From NCBI RefSeq assembly GCF_003610555.1, contig NZ_RAPQ01000008.1:1852490-1916489 (forward strand): a stretch of DNA of 64,000 bases, in the 5' to 3' direction. The stretch comes from Marinifilum flexuosum. GTDB lineage: Bacteria > Bacteroidota > Bacteroidia > Bacteroidales > Marinifilaceae. The position numbers and the translations under genes were made by a program. Below the pieces are notes generated by a model. The model did not search any database, was not told the origin of the DNA, and saw only the letters and a program-made list of their open reading frames with translations. Positions 41,593 to 50,942 of this stretch are shown in pieces. The stretch's first letter is position 1, and each line of letters starts with the position of its first letter.

Positions 41593-42780
41593 TTATTTGC
41601 AATTATTATAGATGTATTCAATTTTGGAGTGGAAATCTTCCAAACCCTCCTGAGTTAAATGTGTTAATGTTTCAATTGATTTGGATTGATCGAACAGCAT
41701 TTGCAATGTTTTTTCCGGCAAGCCTGATCGACTGCTCAATTCTTTGATGTTTTCCTTCTTGAATTCGATGTGATATCGAGATCGAATGAATTCTTTAAAG
41801 TATTTGAGTTTCTTATCCGCAATATCTTTGTGGTTTTTCTTTGTGTAATACAAGGAACCTAATGTTTGAATAAATTCAAGAGAAGTGTTTCTCAACGGTT
41901 CAATTATGGGAACAATTCTCTGTTGTCTTTTCCCTTGGAACAGAAGCAAGAATATCAGACAGAAAAACAAAAGGTAAAAACCCAATTTTAATGGCGGATG
42001 GATTAATAGGTACCTTAGTGGCGAACTGTGTCTTAATGCTCTTGTTGGTTTGTAATACTCATCCCAAACAATTGATTGGTTAGGAAGGTAGCTAAAAGCC
42101 CCGGCAATGTAATCTGCATTATTAGCTTCAACCACGTTGTAATTGGTAAATGCCAATGGTTGGCAGCTATAAAAGATATTTCCTTTGCCAAATTGTTTTT
42201 TAATAAATTGGATGTTCTTATCTACATCTCTTCCCAGTACAATTAAACTGTCTCTGTTAAATTTTTCAATGCTTACAACATCAAAAGCCTTTTCGTATTT
42301 ATATTTTTTATTTAAGGAGATGTTCTGGTTTTCCAATTTTTGAATACGCACCGTTTTTCCTAGATTGGAAAACATTACATTGGGCGTAAGGCTAAGGTCA
42401 AGTGTATCTGCTAAGGGATGACTAATTGATGATGCTGCAATAAAAATTTGATTTCCATTCTCGGCAAGTTTCACCAACTTATCGACGTCCCATTTTTGCA
42501 TTTCCAGATTATTGCTAATGAAAATGTAGTTCTTAAGAGGATCTGATATCTTGCTTTCGGGATAATTAAAAACTGGAACTGTTTTGAATTCTACTTCTTT
42601 ATTTGGAAACAAATCTGTTTTAATCAGGTTCATTAAAAGATATGAGCCAAAAGGCCTTTTGTCATCAGAATTGAAGCTTTGTGTCCAGTCAATTGGTGTT
42701 GGAGCAAATAGTTCAACAAGAAACAGCAATATCAAGATGACGATAAACGGATAAGTTGATTTGGGAATTATCAGTTTCAT
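41593..42780 (-). CDS. DUF4350 domain-containing membrane protein
   Basis: 395 residues from ATG 42780; the longer frame to 42834 would run into the previous gene. An N-terminal helix (YPFIVILILLFLVELFA) precedes a DUF4350 extracytoplasmic domain (DKRPFGSYLLMNLI...), then a C-terminal helix (KLGFYLLFFCLIFLLLFQ) and a cytoplasmic tail. Function unknown; the gene order with DUF4129 and MoxR/DUF58 is conserved in Bacteroidota. Confidence 0.88.
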   Translation of the reverse strand: MKLIIPKSTYPFIVILILLFLVELFAPTPIDWTQSFNSDDKRPFGSYLLMNLIKTDLFPNKEVEFKTVPVFNYPESKISDPLKNYIFISNNLEMQKWDVDKLVKLAENGNQIFIAASSISHPLADTLDLSLTPNVMFSNLGKTVRIQKLENQNISLNKKYKYEKAFDVVSIEKFNRDSLIVLGRDVDKNIQFIKKQFGKGNIFYSCQPLAFTNYNVVEANNADYIAGAFSYLPNQSIVWDEYYKPTRALRHSSPLRYLLIHPPLKLGFYLLFFCLIFLLLFQGKRQQRIVPIIEPLRNTSLEFIQTLGSLYYTKKNHKDIADKKLKYFKEFIRSRYHIEFKKENIKELSSRSGLPEKTLQMLFDQSKSIETLTHLTQEGLEDFHSKIEYIYNNCK

Positions 42781-42784
42781 TTTA

Positions 42785-43516
42785 TTAGTTTCTTGTATTA
42801 AACAATGAGTTAAATTTTTCGAAATCCTGCCCAATTAAGGCATATTCGTCTTGAATTATCGAAAAGTTTCCATACCAAACAGCTTCGTACAGATTGCTTA
42901 GCTTATTAAAGTCTGTTTTTACTTGCTGGTCTTTTATTTCGTTGATGTAATCGTAATTGGTTTTTTCGGCCTTCCAGTTGATGAAATTGTTTTTACTAAG
43001 TGATTTTAAAGAGGATAAAAACTGGTAACGAACGGCAAGTCGGTATTCCCCCATTTTTACAGCTTTTGCAATTTCCTCTTCCCAATTCACATTTTCAGGA
43101 TTTACATCATCGGCAAATGGAATATTAATAATTTTTTGATGCGGACTGAACAGTCCACTTGAATTGCTTTTGATAATAATGTATATGAGAAGAATTAATA
43201 ATCCGCCCAGAATTATATATCGTAAAAACCATACTACTCCAAGGCTTTTAACTAAAAATACATACCATCGGTTCAGCATCAAGCGAATTTTATCGAATAA
43301 GCTGATGTTTTCAACTTCAGAAAATTCGTAGTTAAATTCCTTTTGTTGGCGATAGTTCTCAATTCTACTTTTAGAAATGTCTTTTTTATAAATCTCTACT
43401 TGACCTTTATCAAGAATTAAAGTATCTGCCTCATTGGTATGGGCAGCAAAGAGTTTGGTTCCCGATAATATCAGGAACCAAGTTATTAAAACTAATATTC
43501 TAAACGGGTTATTCAT
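42785..43516 (-). CDS. DUF4129-like membrane protein
   Basis: 243 residues from ATG 43516, which begins a signal-like helix (FRILVLITWFLILSGTKLFA); frames up to 43624 overlap the upstream gene. One central membrane helix (RYIILGGLLILLIYIII) and a C-terminal DUF4129-type region (GEYRLAVRYQFLSSLKSLS, LYEAVWYGNF). Neighbour of DUF4350 with a 4-bp gap, as is usual for this cluster. Confidence 0.82.
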   Translation of the reverse strand: MNNPFRILVLITWFLILSGTKLFAAHTNEADTLILDKGQVEIYKKDISKSRIENYRQQKEFNYEFSEVENISLFDKIRLMLNRWYVFLVKSLGVVWFLRYIILGGLLILLIYIIIKSNSSGLFSPHQKIINIPFADDVNPENVNWEEEIAKAVKMGEYRLAVRYQFLSSLKSLSKNNFINWKAEKTNYDYINEIKDQQVKTDFNKLSNLYEAVWYGNFSIIQDEYALIGQDFEKFNSLFNTRN

Positions 43517-43592
43517 CTGTTTATAATTAGATATTTTAGGCCAGATGGAACTTACCAATTCTAAATAATTATTTTCATGTGTGAGGTAATAA

Positions 43593-44468
43593 TTATTTAG
43601 AAATGGACGTTTCATTATTGCCAACAGTTTCCAAATCCTTTAATAAAGCTGGGCTTTGTCTTCTTTCAATTAAATTAAAGTATTGCATTACAATGGCGGT
43701 TAAAGGCAATACTTGTATAAGAGCATAGCCAATTCCCTGTATAATCGAAAATAAGATCAGTAAGGATTTACTTGGTGTCATTGCATCACCATTTGCCATA
43801 AATATGGTGCTCATTAATTGATAAATGGTTGATGGAAGTTGGAACACAAAATTTAATGCAGAGCTAATTAATCCCATAACAAAAAGAACGGCGAATGTAT
43901 TCCACCAATTGCTCTTAATTAGATTAAAGCAAGCACTAATGGCATTGCCTACACTTTCATCTTCGAAAACAATGATTGGAACTACCAAACTGATGCAAAC
44001 ACCAATGTATATTCCTGGAATGATAAGAAGAATACATCCCAATACAACAATTATACCTGATAAAATAATAGCGCCTAATATTTTAGGAATATTATTTAAC
44101 ATGGCTTTCCCAACTTCATTTACCTCAAAGTTATTAGCACCCTTGTCGCGATATAATTTAATGTATTGTGTAATAAAGGCAATTGCTACTGTGTATGAAA
44201 TTAACATGAAAATATAGGATGCTAAAGTTGAATAGATCACGGTAGACGATGAATAGTTGGCATTTATTCCAGAACCATTTCCTAATGAAAGTAGTGTTTC
44301 ATATTGAAACAAGCCCATCACAACTCCTTGAAGTAATCCAAATGGTACCACATAGTAAAGCATTCCTTTTAATAAGTTTTTGAAGTTGTACTTTATAAAA
44401 AGGAAAGTGTCGCTAAAAAGAAGCCCAAAATCTCTTACTTTTTCAAGTCTAAAATTCTCTGTAGTCAT
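43593..44468 (-). CDS. Multi-pass membrane protein of the MoxR/DUF58 cluster
   Basis: 291 residues with about six helices (YVVPFGLLQGVVMGLF, IPKILGAIILSGIIVVLGCILLIIPGIYIGVCI and others). It resembles proteins annotated with a glycerophosphodiester-phosphodiesterase membrane-domain-like region, but catalytic residues are absent. Starts 3 bp after the SpoIIM gene's stop. Probably a membrane partner of the MoxR system. Confidence 0.75.
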   Translation of the reverse strand: MTTENFRLEKVRDFGLLFSDTFLFIKYNFKNLLKGMLYYVVPFGLLQGVVMGLFQYETLLSLGNGSGINANYSSSTVIYSTLASYIFMLISYTVAIAFITQYIKLYRDKGANNFEVNEVGKAMLNNIPKILGAIILSGIIVVLGCILLIIPGIYIGVCISLVVPIIVFEDESVGNAISACFNLIKSNWWNTFAVLFVMGLISSALNFVFQLPSTIYQLMSTIFMANGDAMTPSKSLLILFSIIQGIGYALIQVLPLTAIVMQYFNLIERRQSPALLKDLETVGNNETSISK

Positions 44469-44471
44469 TTT

Positions 44472-45434
44472 TTAAAATTTATGTTGATTCTTATATACTC
44501 TAACGGGGTTTATTACAAAATACCAAATGATAAATGAAAAGGAGCTGATGATTATTGCCCAACTCAGGACCATTGGCATATTGGTATGTCTTGTTACGAA
44601 ACCTTCCAAAAAGCCTGCAACTATGAATATTGGAAAGATTCCAGCAATAATTTTCACACCTTTTCTAACTCCAATTTGTATGGATGTTTTTCGAGGTAAA
44701 GTTCCTGTAAATATCAAGCTATTTCCCAAAACGATACCTGCAGCACCAGCAATTACAATTACTGATATTTCTAGGGCTCCATGTATCCAAATTACCCGGG
44801 TCGATTCCCAAAATAAATCGTGTCGCACAAAGAAGTAGGTAAAGCTGCCCAGCATAACTCCATTTGAAAATAACACATATCCAGTTCCGAAAGCAGTAAA
44901 AATTCCCAGTACAAATGCCATAATGGACACCTTTACATTGTTAATTGTGATACCCAGAAACATTAAGGTTTGTCCATGTTGTTTGTAAACTGCCATTGGA
45001 TCATTCTTTTCAATGTTGTTCAAAGTCATGTTTACATAGTCATCTCCTAAAATGGTTCGAACAAATGCTTGATCTCCTCTTGAAGATAAAACACCAATTA
45101 GAACAGATACCGAGAAAATTAAAAAAGCATACAGCAATTGCTTTCTGATATCATATAATGTTAAAGGAAGCTCGGTAGTCCAAAAATTTCTGAATGCTCC
45201 TTTTTTTGCCTTTTTGTTCTTATAAATTTGTTGGTGAACACGCATACTTAACTGATTAAGGTATGCAGTAGTTGAAGACTTTGGGAAAAATGTTCTGGAG
45301 TAAGATAAATCATCAGTAATTTGGATGTATAAATTTGCCAAAGTATCTGGATTACTTTCTGATTGATCCTTAATTAATTGCTCAAATTTTTCCCATTTAT
45401 TCTTATTTCGATTAAGAAATACAATTTCTTTCAT
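44472..45434 (-). CDS. Stage II sporulation protein M (SpoIIM) family membrane protein
   Basis: 320 residues from ATG 45434 (MKEIVFLNRN). Five or six helices including TLMFLGITINNVKVSIMAF, FGTGYVLFSNGVMLGSF and WIHGALEISVIVIAGAAGI, which are SpoIIM/DUF95 signatures. Bacteroidota do not sporulate; here the family marks the start of the MoxR-type operon. Function outside sporulation is unknown. Divergent from RDD at 45643. Confidence 0.9.
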   Translation of the reverse strand: MKEIVFLNRNKNKWEKFEQLIKDQSESNPDTLANLYIQITDDLSYSRTFFPKSSTTAYLNQLSMRVHQQIYKNKKAKKGAFRNFWTTELPLTLYDIRKQLLYAFLIFSVSVLIGVLSSRGDQAFVRTILGDDYVNMTLNNIEKNDPMAVYKQHGQTLMFLGITINNVKVSIMAFVLGIFTAFGTGYVLFSNGVMLGSFTYFFVRHDLFWESTRVIWIHGALEISVIVIAGAAGIVLGNSLIFTGTLPRKTSIQIGVRKGVKIIAGIFPIFIVAGFLEGFVTRHTNMPMVLSWAIIISSFSFIIWYFVINPVRVYKNQHKF

Positions 45435-45642
45435 AAATATTAGAGCCAATAATCTGTGTTAGATCGCTAAAGTTATTTTAAATAGTTTAATAAACAAAAG
45501 CTGTTTATTGATTATTTACATCTTATTTATTTAAGTTGTAGAAAAACAATGGTCTATAAATTCTGTTTAATAAATTATGCTTGTAAATTTTCATCTTTTG
45601 TTTGCGATAGGTATATTCGTTCTGTATTAAACAAAACTACCT

Positions 45643-46359
45643 ATGTCTAAAATTGGAATTGAAACTACTCAGAATGTACAATTAAACTTTCCACTGGCGA
45701 GTGTGGGGGAGAGAATCGCAGCTTACCTGCTTGATGCTTTATTTGTTGGTGTTTGCGCTTTTTTTATAGCCATGGTAGTTGGACTTTTGGGAGAGGCATT
45801 TGCAATAGGCTTTGTTTTTTTGGTACCAGTTTTATTTTATAGTTTACTTTTTGAAACCTTTATGAATGGGCAAACTCCTGGTAAGCGTATCATGAAAATA
45901 AAGGTTTGTAAGATTAATGGAGATGCTCCTGGATTTATTCACTACCTAATTCGCTGGATGTTTCGTTTGGTAGATATTGGATTAACCAATGGTGTTGCAG
46001 CTATTCTTACCATTGTTATTGGTGAAAAAGGCCAAAGAATTGGAGATATTCTTGCTAAAACAACCGTGGTTAAAACAAATCATACCATGAAACTTAGCAA
46101 TACCATATTATCAGAGGTACCAGATAATTACCAATTGATTTTTCCTGAATCAAGAAAAGTTGTGGATAAAGATTTGGAACTTTTCAAAAGAGTGATACAA
46201 CAACTTAAAACCATGGACGACCCTGTAGAAAAGTTGACTTTTGGATTAAAAGCACGAGCAAAAGTGATGGAGCAATTGGGCATGAAAACAGAAATGCCAC
46301 CGGAACAATTTTTCCAAACCTTAATCGATGATTATAACTTTATTCATAAGAACGTATAA
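45643..46359 (+). CDS. RDD family membrane protein
   Basis: 238 residues. RDD domain with the typical ASVGERIAAYLLDALF start, FMNGQTPGKRIMKIKV and a third helix, then a cytoplasmic C-terminal tail (about 150-238). RDD proteins often sit divergently next to the SpoIIM-MoxR cluster in this phylum, so it probably belongs to the same machine. Ends at a strong terminator. Confidence 0.92.
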   Translation: MSKIGIETTQNVQLNFPLASVGERIAAYLLDALFVGVCAFFIAMVVGLLGEAFAIGFVFLVPVLFYSLLFETFMNGQTPGKRIMKIKVCKINGDAPGFIHYLIRWMFRLVDIGLTNGVAAILTIVIGEKGQRIGDILAKTTVVKTNHTMKLSNTILSEVPDNYQLIFPESRKVVDKDLELFKRVIQQLKTMDDPVEKLTFGLKARAKVMEQLGMKTEMPPEQFFQTLIDDYNFIHKNV

Positions 46360-46369
46360 ATCAGAAGGA

Positions 46370-46402
46370 ATCGACAAAAATTAATTTTTGTCGATTTTTT
46401 TT
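46370..46402 (+). terminator. Rho-independent terminator after the RDD gene
   Basis: ATCGACAAAAA and TTTTTGTCGAT, perfect 11 bp around TTAA, then a T-run. Confidence 0.95.
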
Positions 46403-46477
46403 GCGTCCGTTTTTCATATTCTGCGTCTACCTGATTGAGATTAGAATTAAAATGTAGAAAGTAAAAAAGTAAAGAAT

Positions 46478-46732
46478 ATGAGTAACGAATGTTGTGGATC
46501 GCAATTGTATCATACCGGAATTTGTTGTAACGATGATAATGTGAATGCGGAATTGGTAGACCAAGTTTTAAATGCTCCGGAAGATAAACCTTTAAAAGAT
46601 TGTGCTTGTAAGGGACTTGGACCATGTCAGTGTCCACCGGAAAGTAAGGGAAAAAATGATATTGCTGATCAATTTAAAGATATGAAATACATTATTGATG
46701 CGTGTGGTTGTGGTGAGGGTTGTGGCTGCTAA
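46478..46732 (+). CDS. Small cysteine-rich protein (12 Cys in 84 residues)
   Basis: 84 residues with cysteines grouped as ECCG, ICC, DCAC, GPCQC and a terminal ACGCGEGCGC. No signal peptide. The pattern suggests binding of several metal ions or Fe-S units, like a metallothionein, but it matches no family I know. It lies before the sigma factor gene, separated by a terminator. Confidence 0.7.
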   Translation: MSNECCGSQLYHTGICCNDDNVNAELVDQVLNAPEDKPLKDCACKGLGPCQCPPESKGKNDIADQFKDMKYIIDACGCGEGCGC

Positions 46733-46786
46733 ATCAACAGAAATATATTTGTATTTTAATAACCACTACTAATTAATTTTCACAAG

Positions 46787-46839
46787 ACCATTTATTTATT
46801 ATTTCGTGTAAGCGGAAAAATAGGTAAGTGGTTTTTTAT
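46787..46839 (+). terminator. Terminator after the Cys-rich gene
   Basis: ACCATTTATTTATT (46787-46800) pairs with AATAGGTAAGTGGT (46819-46832) with three G-U pairs, then TTTTTATTT. Confidence 0.6.
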
Positions 46840-46872
46840 TTAGAATTGTTATAGATAACTTCTCAAAATTTA

Positions 46873-46880
46873 TATTTTTG
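46873..46880 (+). promoter_or_regulatory. Candidate -7 element of sigZ
   Basis: TATTTTTG matches TAnnTTTG, 26 bp before the ATG at 46907. Confidence 0.45.
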
Positions 46881-46906
46881 TTTTCTATAGTTTAATTCGA
46901 GAATGT

Positions 46907-47458
46907 ATGGTAGAGCATATATGGAGAACATATCACAAACAATTGCTTTCTTTTATTCGAAAAAGAGTATCTGATTCTGCTTTGGCAGATGATTTATTGC
47001 AGGAGGTTTTTATAAAAATTCACAATAATATTGATACTTTACATGAAGGGAAGAAGGTAAAGGCCTGGTTGTTTCAAATTACCAGGAATACCATAATTGA
47101 TCACTATCGTCGCTGTGAACATCATGAAGAATCGGAAATTCAGCTTCTTGAGTTAGAAGATGAAAATGATGCTAATGCTATGACTGATATCCAGTCTTGT
47201 ATTGTGCCAATGATCAAATCTTTGCCCGAGGATTATCGAGATGCGCTTTTGTTAAGTGAGTTGAATGGATTGAGCCAGAAAGAACTTTCAGAGAAACTTC
47301 AAATTTCATATTCTGCTGCGAAATCGAGAGTTCAGCGTGGAAGAAATCTTTTAAAAGAAGCATTAAGCAGGTGTTGTAGTTTTCAAAAAGATTCGAAAGG
47401 ACGAATAATAGACTACGAAAAAAAGATTAGCAGTTGTGATAACTGTCGTGAAAATTAA
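46907..47458 (+). CDS. sigZ: RNA polymerase sigma factor SigZ (ECF type)
   Basis: 183 residues: sigma region 2 (WRTYHKQLLSFIRKRVSDSALADDLLQEVFIKI) and region 4 (SLPEDYRDALLLSELNGLSQKELSEKL), followed by a C-terminal tail with paired cysteines (SRCCSF, SSCDNC) that SigZ proteins share. No anti-sigma gene adjoins. It should redirect RNA polymerase to a small regulon; signal unknown, though the cysteines hint at metal or redox sensing. Confidence 0.9.
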   Translation: MVEHIWRTYHKQLLSFIRKRVSDSALADDLLQEVFIKIHNNIDTLHEGKKVKAWLFQITRNTIIDHYRRCEHHEESEIQLLELEDENDANAMTDIQSCIVPMIKSLPEDYRDALLLSELNGLSQKELSEKLQISYSAAKSRVQRGRNLLKEALSRCCSFQKDSKGRIIDYEKKISSCDNCREN

Positions 47459-47486
47459 AGCCATTAGCAAGGAACTAATGGCTTTT
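47457..47486. terminator. Terminator between sigZ and the convergent lipoprotein gene
   Basis: AAAGCCATTAG and CTAATGGCTTT, perfect 11 bp around CAAGGAA. Starts within the sigZ stop codon. Confidence 0.9.
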
Positions 47487-47491
47487 GATCA

Positions 47492-48640
47492 TTAATATCT
47501 GTTATAAAACTTTCGTAATTCTTCGGTTAGGTCTTTGTAAATAGGTTTGGTAAATTCTACGAATAAATCCTGATGTGCTGGAGGAAGAATTGGTTCATGT
47601 TCACAAATTTCAAGCTCCTCCTTGCTTAATGCTCTCTCATCGCCATTAAAGTGTCCCCACTCATGAAACCAAATGAATTGGCCGCCAAACCTTTTGTCAT
47701 TGATAATTTTTTGATTGCCAAATTCAATTACCTTAAGGAATAGTAAACCTTTAGAAATAACTTCTCTTTTGTGAATGTGAAGCTTTGCCTTTACTTTATT
47801 ATAGACTTTTATTTTATCTCCGTTTTTAAGGGTTGTACTACCTACCTCAACACTATCTGCACTAATGGCTTCCTTCTCGTAATTTGTGTCATGTGTTTCT
47901 CCAACAATAAAATCTTCAAATCCCATTGAAATAATATGGTCCGGATATTCAAGCTTTTCAAGTTCAGCTTGTTTAGGAGTGTAAAAGCGTACAAATCTTC
48001 TTTTGATATTGTGGAAAAGATATTGTGTTACCTGGTCCTGGAAAAACTCAGAGCTTAACTTGTATTTTTGAGAATTCACAGGGATGTGTTCAATAATTAC
48101 TTTTAGGGTTGCCATGTATTCAGCTTCCTCAAGTTTAATTTGAACATCCTTGTAATTGGGAACAAAGCCATTGGCTTTTTGGAAGTGGTTGTAGGCATTG
48201 ATTCCATCTTGTCGGCCACCTTTTGCCAATGCATTTAAGCCAGCTTGGTAACATTCAGGTGCAGCATTTAACTTTGCCTGTTCCAATTCATACTGGTATG
48301 ATTTAGGATTTGGAATCAAACGAATGGCTGCTGGGCATCTGTTGATATCGTTGTACATGCGATTTAGCAACTGGTATTTATCGACAGATTTGGTGTTTTT
48401 AAAAGGATCAGCAGAAGCCTGTAAATTGTTAATTTCTTTTTCGTACCATTGTACTGCCAGCGGGTAGCTTGAAAGTAAGGTTTCCTGGGCTTTTATTTTA
48501 TCAGGATTTGACCTTAATCGATCAACCGATTTGCTTACGGCTGCAAAATAGTTTCCATGTTGCAATGCTTTTTCTCCGGAACTGCATGCCGTTAAAACAA
48601 CAAGGCTTGATAATACAATGTAGTGTAATAGTTTTCTCAT
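47492..48640 (-). CDS. TPR-like lipoprotein, unknown function
   Basis: 382 residues with a lipobox LTAC (C19). N-terminal half (about 25-180) is helical with TPR-like pairs (GNYFAAVSKSVDRLRSNP, AYNHFQKANGFVPNYKDVQ); the rest is mixed alpha/beta. Probably exposed in the periplasm or on the outer membrane. No family recognised. A minus-strand -7 element (48663-48670) precedes it. Confidence 0.75.
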   Translation of the reverse strand: MRKLLHYIVLSSLVVLTACSSGEKALQHGNYFAAVSKSVDRLRSNPDKIKAQETLLSSYPLAVQWYEKEINNLQASADPFKNTKSVDKYQLLNRMYNDINRCPAAIRLIPNPKSYQYELEQAKLNAAPECYQAGLNALAKGGRQDGINAYNHFQKANGFVPNYKDVQIKLEEAEYMATLKVIIEHIPVNSQKYKLSSEFFQDQVTQYLFHNIKRRFVRFYTPKQAELEKLEYPDHIISMGFEDFIVGETHDTNYEKEAISADSVEVGSTTLKNGDKIKVYNKVKAKLHIHKREVISKGLLFLKVIEFGNQKIINDKRFGGQFIWFHEWGHFNGDERALSKEELEICEHEPILPPAHQDLFVEFTKPIYKDLTEELRKFYNRY

Positions 48641-48953
48641 ATGTGTGGGATTTTTAATGTCGCAAAAATATATTTAAAATGAATACTACGGTGATTTGAG
48701 TTTATGGTTTCTTAAATTTTTATGCATGAAGAAGCAAATATCTGGCCAAAACTTAATGCTGGTGACTCATAATGAAAATATGAGGTTTTCTGAGATGAAG
48801 ATCCATAAATGTTAATTTTTGTGCCAATTATTAAGCTTATATCACACCTTTTCTTAACTCATAATACTTTATTCTTTACCATTTTGTAATGTTTTTCGTC
48901 AATTAACTTAACAATAGTGATTTACATTTGCCTATAATCAAGTAGTTGAATAT
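48641..48953. other. Intergenic region with divergent promoters
   Basis: 313 bp without a gene. Minus-strand TATTTTTG at 48663-48670 is a -7 candidate for the lipoprotein gene, and plus-strand TACATTTG at 48923-48930 (24 bp before ATG 48954) for the phosphoesterase gene. Nothing else stands out. Confidence 0.5.
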
Positions 48954-49817
48954 ATGGCGAAAAATAAGCGAAAGGTAGAAGTGGTAGTTTTATCTGATAT
49001 ACACTTGGGAACTATAGGGTGTAGAGCAGATGAGCTGCTAAAATATCTAAATTCCATCCAACCTAAAAAATTAATATTGAATGGTGATATTGTAGATATC
49101 TGGCAATTTAAAAAGAGATACTGGCCCAAGTCACATATGCGTATAATCAAACACATCACATCCCTATTGTCAAAGGGTGTACCAGTGTATTACGTAACTG
49201 GAAATCACGATGAGTTGTTGAGGAAATTTGAGGGATTTACACTGGGCAAGTTGCAAATTGTGAACAAGCTGATTTTAAATCTAAATGGCAAGAAAGCATG
49301 GGTGTTTCATGGCGATGTATTTGATGTTACCATGCAGTATGCAAAATGGCTTACAAAGCTTGGTTCAATTGGGTATGATCTGTTAATCATGATCAATTCC
49401 GTGGTGAATTATTTTGCTATGTTAATGGGACGAGAGAAAGTTTCTTTATCAAGAAAAATAAAAAACAGCGTGAAATCTGCGGTAAAATACATCAATAGTT
49501 TTGAACAAACAGCTGCTGAAATTGCTATTAACAAAGGCTACGATTACGTTGTTTGTGGTCACATTCACCATCCGGAATATAAAGAGATTACATCCAAAAA
49601 TGGTTCTACCATATATTTAAATTCCGGAGATTGGATTGAAAGTTTAAGTGCATTGGAGTATCATAAAGGAGAATGGAGCATTTATGAATACAATAAAGAT
49701 CAGAATGCAAAAGTTATGGAACTCGATCTGGAAAGTTATCAATTGGATGATAGCAATAAGATATTTAAAGAACTACTGGTAGAATTTACCTCTGGAGAAA
49801 AAAATGCTGCATCGTGA
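48954..49817 (+). CDS. UDP-2,3-diacylglucosamine hydrolase-like metallophosphoesterase
   Basis: 287 residues with the calcineurin-like signature: LSDIHLG, NGDIVD, GNHDE, FHGDVFD and GHIHHPEY (metal ligands D, H, D, N, H). It looks like the LpxH-related group of Bacteroidota, which may cleave UDP-diacylglucosamine in lipid A synthesis or a related pyrophosphate. The glycosyltransferase gene follows 49 bp downstream, which fits an envelope role. Confidence 0.85.
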   Translation: MAKNKRKVEVVVLSDIHLGTIGCRADELLKYLNSIQPKKLILNGDIVDIWQFKKRYWPKSHMRIIKHITSLLSKGVPVYYVTGNHDELLRKFEGFTLGKLQIVNKLILNLNGKKAWVFHGDVFDVTMQYAKWLTKLGSIGYDLLIMINSVVNYFAMLMGREKVSLSRKIKNSVKSAVKYINSFEQTAAEIAINKGYDYVVCGHIHHPEYKEITSKNGSTIYLNSGDWIESLSALEYHKGEWSIYEYNKDQNAKVMELDLESYQLDDSNKIFKELLVEFTSGEKNAAS

Positions 49818-49866
49818 TGGTTTTTATCATCATTTTTTCTGAACAAGATTTGCTTAAGAACAATTA

Positions 49867-50874
49867 ATGAAAATATTATATGGAATTCAAGGAACAGGTA
49901 ATGGCCATTTGAGTAGAGCCATTGAACTGATTCCTTATTTAAAAAAAGAAGCTGAGGTTGATATTTTAATTTCAGGTTTGCACCACGATTTAGAATTTAA
50001 TCACTCAATTAAATTTAAGAAACAAGGTTTAGGCTTTTTCTTTGGTAAGAATGGTGGGATCGATATTTGGAAAACCATTCGAAAGTTTAATGTTTATCGA
50101 TTTTTAAAAGACATAAAATCATTGCCTGTTGAAGAATACGATTTGGTAATAAGTGATTTTGAACCTGTAACTTCCTGGGCCTGTAAACTGAAAAAGGTTT
50201 TTTGTTTGGGTTTGAGTCATCAGAGTGCCATGTTGAACTCTCGTACTCCAATGCCTGAGAAAATTGAGTTTTTGGGTTACCAGGTTTTGAAAAATTATGC
50301 GCCATGCAATCACAATGTAAGTTTCCATTTTAAAGAATATGGGCATAACATGTTCACCCCGGTAATCAGAAGAGAGATCAGGTTATTGGAGCCTAAAAGT
50401 GATGACTACTATCTTGTTTATTTACCTGCATACTCTGATGAGAAACTGATTTCGGTTTTATCTCATTTTCCAAATGTTCAATGGGTGGTTTACTCAAAGC
50501 ATAGCAAGTTAAAGTATCGTTCAGATAATGTAGACATCAACCCGGTGAATGGTGAAGCTTTTATTCGAAGTCTGAAAGATTGTGCCGGAGTATTATGTGG
50601 TGCAGGTTTTGAAACACCTGCCGAAAGTTTGTTCCTGGGAAAAAAACTTGCAGTAATTCCCATGAAAAATCAATTTGAACAAGTCTGTAATGCGCATGCA
50701 TTAAAAGAGTTGGGAATTCCTGTTATTACAGATTTGGAAGATGACGGCCCTGCTAAAATAAGAGAGTGGATCAGGGAAGAAGGTTTAATTACAAAGCTAA
50801 ACTATCCCGACAATGCCAAATCGGTAATTAAATACCTTATGAATCATTATGCACTACAGGATAATTTAATGTAG
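49867..50874 (+). CDS. Glycosyltransferase family protein (MJ1255/VC2487 type)
   Basis: 335 residues. N-terminal GIQGTGNGHLSRAIELIPYL is a GT-B donor-loop type start, and LCGAGFETPAESLFLGKKLAVIPM is the C-terminal nucleotide-sugar site. Likely transfers a sugar to an envelope glycan or lipid; acceptor unknown. Probably co-transcribed with the phosphoesterase before it. Confidence 0.85.
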   Translation: MKILYGIQGTGNGHLSRAIELIPYLKKEAEVDILISGLHHDLEFNHSIKFKKQGLGFFFGKNGGIDIWKTIRKFNVYRFLKDIKSLPVEEYDLVISDFEPVTSWACKLKKVFCLGLSHQSAMLNSRTPMPEKIEFLGYQVLKNYAPCNHNVSFHFKEYGHNMFTPVIRREIRLLEPKSDDYYLVYLPAYSDEKLISVLSHFPNVQWVVYSKHSKLKYRSDNVDINPVNGEAFIRSLKDCAGVLCGAGFETPAESLFLGKKLAVIPMKNQFEQVCNAHALKELGIPVITDLEDDGPAKIREWIREEGLITKLNYPDNAKSVIKYLMNHYALQDNLM

Positions 50875-50942
50875 AATAGCTTTGGTTTGTAAGCGAATGG
50901 CATTTGTTGTATTTTAATCTGATAAACTGTAAAACATTACAT

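Noticed and set aside
44472-45434. Sporulation gene
   Set aside because: SpoIIM-family proteins are widespread in non-sporulating bacteria beside MoxR/DUF58 genes; no other sporulation gene is present.
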